DNA of 11,801 bases from contig JAPLGY010000504.1 of NCBI GenBank assembly GCA_026389955.1, forward strand, positions 1 through 11,801. Direction: 5' to 3'. The notes under the pieces are model-generated. The model was not told the origin of the DNA. It saw only the letters and a list, made by a program, of their open reading frames with translations, and searched no databases. The DNA is from Caldilinea sp. (lineage in GTDB: Bacteria > Chloroflexota > Anaerolineae > Caldilineales > Caldilineaceae). Below are positions 8,815 to 11,801 of this stretch, piece after piece (position 1 is the first letter of the stretch; each line of letters opens with the position of its first letter). The position numbers and the translations under genes were made by a program.

Positions 8815-8848
8815 GCCTGAATCTTTTGCGCAAAAACCCTGAATTTTT
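8815..8848 (-). repeat. Direct-repeat boxes 1 and 2 (regulator-proximal cluster)
   Basis: Plus-strand copies are GCCTGAATCTTTT starting at 8815 (one or two mismatches) and CCCTGAATTTTT at 8837-8848 (consensus). They are 22 bp apart, about two helical turns, and flank the palindrome TTTTGCGCAAAA (8824-8835). The cluster lies 24-57 bp upstream of the regulator's TTG, probably inside its leader or promoter. Confidence 0.75.
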
Positions 8849-8994
8849 GACTTGGCAGATCTTCATCAGCTCAAAAGATTGTCTCTGCACACAGAATTGC
8901 TTCCGCTGCCAGGCAGAAATCATGGTATTGCTCTCTTCTAAAAGATCGCTGGGCACCCTGCGGAATGTAGACCACACAAAATCCCGGAGATAGA

Positions 8995-9039
8995 CCCTGA
9001 ACTTTTTATACAAATCCCTGAATTTTACCCTGAATTTTT
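8995..9039 (-). repeat. Direct-repeat boxes 3, 4 and 5 (pentapeptide-gene-proximal cluster)
   Basis: Plus-strand copies are CCCTGAACTTTT (8995-9006), CCCTGAATTTTA (9016-9027) and CCCTGAATTTTT (9028-9039). Spacing is 21 bp and then 12 bp; the last two abut. A weaker relative, TCCTAGATTTTT, starts at 9050, 22 bp after box 5. The cluster ends 96 bp before the pentapeptide start codon, a position fitting an upstream activator site. Confidence 0.8.
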
Positions 9040-9135
9040 TGCAACTGCTTCCTAGATTTTTCACCTACAATTTTTGTAATCATAACACATCTTGCTTCGT
9101 GCACATTGCAGCAAGGATGAGCGCCTGGCGTTTGT

Positions 9136-9585
9136 ATGGAAAAACCTATTGATTCGGATCGACTCATACCCGGTGCATCTCTGCCGTACGTCAATCTGGC
9201 CGGGAGGAATCTGGCTGGGATGAATCTACGCAATGTTGACCTGCACAAGGCGGATCTCCACAACGCAATCCTGGTCGACGCCGACCTGCAAGGTGCCAAC
9301 CTCACCGATGCATATCTGGCTGGCGCCAATTTGCAACGGGCCAATCTGCGAGACGCCACGCTGGTGGGCGCCTACCTCGGCGAGGCCGACCTGGAGTGGG
9401 CCAACCTGCGCTTTGCCAATCTGCGCGGTGCCGACCTGACGGGCGCCCGGCTCTACGAAGCCAATTTGGTGGGCGCCATCGCCGACAACCTGCCTGAACT
9501 GCTGTGGAGATCGCAGCTGCAGACAGACATACAACCGAATCCACACACATCATCCACTGATTTGAGTCCTATCGATCCGATCTGA
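9136..9585 (+). CDS. Pentapeptide-repeat protein, 149 residues
   Basis: Residues 14-113 are 20 uninterrupted pentapeptides of the A(D/N)LxX type (for example ADLQG ANLTD AYLAG ANLQR), which fold as a four-sided right-handed beta-helix, so about five coils. The first 13 residues (MEKPIDSDRLIPG) cap the N-end; residues 114-149 form a non-repeat tail with a short Leu/Trp segment (NLPELLWRSQL) and a Ser/Thr/Pro-rich end. There is no signal peptide or membrane helix, so it should be cytosolic. Roles in this family vary (gyrase protection, effector scaffolds, unknown) and nothing here points to one; it is much shorter than Qnr proteins. No good Shine-Dalgarno precedes the ATG (AAGGATGAG is about 16 nt away). 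It is 21 nt upstream of the secreted-protein gene and probably shares its transcript. Confidence 0.92.
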   Translation: MEKPIDSDRLIPGASLPYVNLAGRNLAGMNLRNVDLHKADLHNAILVDADLQGANLTDAYLAGANLQRANLRDATLVGAYLGEADLEWANLRFANLRGADLTGARLYEANLVGAIADNLPELLWRSQLQTDIQPNPHTSSTDLSPIDPI

Positions 9586-9593
9586 GTTCAAAC

Positions 9594-9597
9594 GGAG
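9594..9597 (+). promoter_or_regulatory. Ribosome binding site of the secreted-protein gene
   Basis: GGAG lies 9 nt before the ATG at 9607 and 8 nt after the pentapeptide gene's TGA. It fixes the start just ahead of the signal peptide and supports translation from a shared message. Confidence 0.65.
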
Positions 9598-9606
9598 AAA
9601 ACACCG

Positions 9607-11801
9607 ATGCCACCACAATTCGCACAACACCTGTTCGCAAAACACCAGACAACACGCCGCTGGCGCATCGCCGGTGCAGTATCGCTGGCACTCTTGCTGT
9701 GGGTACTCCTGCTGGTGGGCGTCCCCAGCCGTGCCCAGGCAAATCGGCCATACGTATTTGCAGCGGCCGAAACCACATCGTTGACAACACGTTTGAGGAC
9801 CTCACTACAAGCGGAGCCATTGCCGGTCAATCCAAGTGACCTTTTATTCAGCGCCTCCAGTGGAGGGGAATGGGATGCTCGATTTGGTCCACCACCTGCT
9901 GGACTCGGCGCGAACGGTAATGTGAGTGTTTTGCTCACGCATCCTGACGGCTCGATCTATGCAACGGGTGAATTTACGCAGGTAGGTTCAGTTGCAGCAA
10001 ATGGGATCGCCATGTGGAATCCGACGACGGAGACGTGGTCGGCGCTGGGCAGCGGGCTGACTATACCAAGTGGCTCGGGCACTCCTTCCGGCGTGGCCAT
10101 GGATGTTGATGCGAATGGCAATGTCTACGTAGCCGGCAGATTTGATGAAGCCGGCGGTATACTCGTCAACAATGTAGCGATGTGGAATCCAACCACACAA
10201 CAGTGGTCCTCTCTGGGGACAGGAGTGAACGTTAACGTTCAAGCCTTGTCAGTGGGCGGTAATGGTCTTGTCTATATCGGTGGAGCTACAACGCTTGTGA
10301 CTGCAGGGGGTGTGACTGTCCGCCAAACGGCGCAATGGAACCCCGTCAACCAGGTATGGTCACCTGTCGGGACTGTCGGGACTGGCGGGTCGGGGATTGT
10401 TCGCAACATATTTGCCGACAAGAACAGCAGCCGCGTCTACTACGTCGGCTCCTTTACGAATTTTCCTGGATCGAGTCAATCTGTCAGCGTTGGCGTCGCG
10501 GTCTGGGACGCCAATACCTCTACTTGGTCTGCTCTTGGCCAAGGTGTCGTGCGCGAAGGGGAAAGCAGCACTAATGTCAGCAACATATACGCTGGTGCAG
10601 TGGATGCCGATGGGAATTTCTACCTTGGAGGTCAATTTACACATGCGATCCAACCCAACGGAAACAAGATCGCGGCCAACCGGATCGTTAAGTGGAACCC
10701 CACTGCCCAGGAATGGTCCGCAGTTGGGGGAGGCATTGCACCTAATGGTACAACCTTCACACTCCCCAGATCTATTTTGATTGATGGCAATTCTATAATC
10801 GTCGCCGGTAATTTCTCCGGTGCCACCGCTGGTACAGAGACGGTCAACCACATCGCCAAGTGGGATGGGCAGGTCTGGACAAATTTTGACGGGGGAGTCG
10901 GGGGGGCCTCCTCCTTCATCTCTAGCCTGGCGGTGGATGCGGACGGGAACCTCTACGCAGGCGGTACTTTCACGACTACCGGTACGACTGCCGGCAGTAA
11001 TTTCGCCGTCTGGACAAGTGCGCCGCCACTTGCCTGTACGAACCCACCGGTGGTCAGCAGCGCTGATGATACCCAGGGCGCATCACTACGCTGGGCTGTG
11101 AACTGCGCCAACGACGGCGAGGTGATCGCCTTCGACCCGGCGGTCTTCAGCGCGCCCACCACCATCACCCTGGCGAGCCAGATCGAGATCACGCGCAGCC
11201 TGACCCTCTCCGGCACGGGCGCGGCGAATGTGATCCTCAGCGGCAACAGTATCACCCGTGTCTTCGAAATCGGCGGCAATCTCGACGTGACACTGCGCGG
11301 CCTGACGGTGCGCGATGGTTTTTCCAACGGAGACTACGGGGGGGGTATCAAAAACGGCGTCAGCCGACTGACGCTGGACGGCGTGCACATTGTCAACAAC
11401 CGTGCAGAGGCAGCGACCACCACGGCCGGCTTTGGCGGCGGTGTGTATTCCACCGGGCCGGTCACACTCTCCCACAGCCTGGTCTACAGCAACTACGCAC
11501 ATTACAGAGGAGGAGGCATCTACGTAGCTGTCGGTCCGCTCGCAGTCAGTGCCGGCAGCGTCTACAGCAACACCACCCTCGGCCACAGCTCCAGCGAGGG
11601 CGGCGCCATCTATGCCCTGAACGCGCACGTGACGATCACGGGCACGACGTTCGCCGGCAACCGCGCCAACAGTGTTGGCGGCGCCATTGCGAGCAATCGC
11701 GGCACCGCAAACCAGGGCTCGCTCACCGTCAGCGCCGCAAACTTCTACAGCAACACGGCCAGCTCCAGAGGCGCCGCCATCTATGCCTGGACCACCCCCG
11801 T
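9607..11801 (+). CDS. Large secreted seven-blade propeller plus Pmp-like beta-helix protein (partial)
   Basis: At least 731 codons are open and continue beyond the window. A Sec signal peptide is clear: RRWR, a hydrophobic core (about 21-38) and a cleavage site SRAQA-N near residue 45. Seven repeats of 50-63 residues follow, each with a (I/V)A-x-W(N/D) motif and usually WSALGxG; the Trp residues are at 137, 193, 244, 300, 363, 419 and 469. Between them lie VDANGNVYVAGRF-type strands, as in Kelch-like propellers. From about 487 the protein becomes a right-handed parallel beta-helix: ADDTQGASLRWAVNCAN (CSLREA-like), then GGGI, GGAI and FAGN motifs as in chlamydial Pmp repeats. Such proteins are cell-surface adhesins or passengers; ligand unknown. 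ATG 9607 has GGAG 9 nt upstream. A 9-bp in-frame duplication (10365-10382) sits in blade 3, and base composition shifts near 11080. No anchor is seen before the edge. Confidence 0.9.
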   Translation, partial: MPPQFAQHLFAKHQTTRRWRIAGAVSLALLLWVLLLVGVPSRAQANRPYVFAAAETTSLTTRLRTSLQAEPLPVNPSDLLFSASSGGEWDARFGPPPAGLGANGNVSVLLTHPDGSIYATGEFTQVGSVAANGIAMWNPTTETWSALGSGLTIPSGSGTPSGVAMDVDANGNVYVAGRFDEAGGILVNNVAMWNPTTQQWSSLGTGVNVNVQALSVGGNGLVYIGGATTLVTAGGVTVRQTAQWNPVNQVWSPVGTVGTGGSGIVRNIFADKNSSRVYYVGSFTNFPGSSQSVSVGVAVWDANTSTWSALGQGVVREGESSTNVSNIYAGAVDADGNFYLGGQFTHAIQPNGNKIAANRIVKWNPTAQEWSAVGGGIAPNGTTFTLPRSILIDGNSIIVAGNFSGATAGTETVNHIAKWDGQVWTNFDGGVGGASSFISSLAVDADGNLYAGGTFTTTGTTAGSNFAVWTSAPPLACTNPPVVSSADDTQGASLRWAVNCANDGEVIAFDPAVFSAPTTITLASQIEITRSLTLSGTGAANVILSGNSITRVFEIGGNLDVTLRGLTVRDGFSNGDYGGGIKNGVSRLTLDGVHIVNNRAEAATTTAGFGGGVYSTGPVTLSHSLVYSNYAHYRGGGIYVAVGPLAVSAGSVYSNTTLGHSSSEGGAIYALNAHVTITGTTFAGNRANSVGGAIASNRGTANQGSLTVSAANFYSNTASSRGAAIYAWTTP

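Larger units (their letters stand above)
8806..9135. promoter_or_regulatory. AT-rich divergent control region between regulator and pentapeptide gene
   Basis: About 330 bp without a credible gene, clearly richer in A/T than its surroundings. It holds two clusters of a direct repeat (8815-8848 and 8995-9039, listed separately), a 12-bp palindrome TTTTGCGCAAAA at 8824-8835, a CTGCC-A-GGCAG inverted repeat at 8906-8916 and TACAA-TTT-TTGTA at 9066-9078. Minus-strand TATAAA (9005-9010) and plus-strand TACAAT (9066-9071) are possible -10 elements, without good -35 partners at normal spacing, as expected for activator-dependent promoters. The centre (8850-8990) shows nothing else I can name. Confidence 0.65.

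Noticed and set aside
8815..9039. CRISPR array
   Set aside because: The repeats are only about 12 bp, unevenly spaced and partly abutting, with no unique spacers of regular length and no cas gene nearby.
8798..9064. Minus-strand 88-codon open frame within the control region
   Set aside because: It starts with GTG, has no good ribosome site, overlaps the regulator's ribosome site, and its repeated KFRV/RF segments simply translate the DNA repeat boxes.

Overview
The window is a GC-rich, gene-dense bacterial chromosome segment. A Chloroflexota member (Caldilinea/Anaerolineae-like) is the best guess. The basis is a large MalT-type LuxR regulator, a LysM plus lamin-tail protein, a membrane-anchored HtrA protease with a plant-Deg-like PDZ insertion, and secreted propeller/beta-helix proteins. 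This is inference from family content; no rRNA or other lineage marker is present.

Left part (1-4603, minus strand): five tightly packed genes read right to left as one likely operon. They encode a membrane-anchored LysM/lamin-tail protein, an unrecognised basic 156-aa protein, asparaginyl-tRNA synthetase (asnS), a WecA/MraY-like polyprenyl-phosphate sugar-phosphate transferase paralogue, and an ABC-F ATPase cut by the window edge. Junctions are short (8-32 nt, or stop next to start). The transferase paralogue has Ser in place of Asp at two signature positions.

Middle (4604-6067): a 65-bp divergent promoter region separates this operon from a plus-strand HtrA/DegP-type serine protease with an intact His-Asp-Ser triad and one PDZ domain. 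A 136-bp convergent gap follows and holds three perfect copies of a 10-bp tandem repeat.

Right part (6068-11801): a 907-aa MalT-like ATP-dependent LuxR regulator (minus strand, TTG start with a very strong Shine-Dalgarno) is divergent from a two-gene plus-strand unit. That unit is a 149-aa pentapeptide-repeat protein (20 uninterrupted repeats) followed 21 nt later by a large secreted protein. The secreted protein has a signal peptide, seven propeller-like repeats, then a Pmp-like right-handed beta-helix, and runs off the right edge. The 324-330 bp between regulator and pentapeptide gene is AT-rich and carries five copies of a direct repeat (AAAAATTCAGGG on the minus strand) in two clusters with roughly helical spacing. 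The most attractive hypothesis is that these are operator boxes through which the regulator controls itself and the surface-protein unit.
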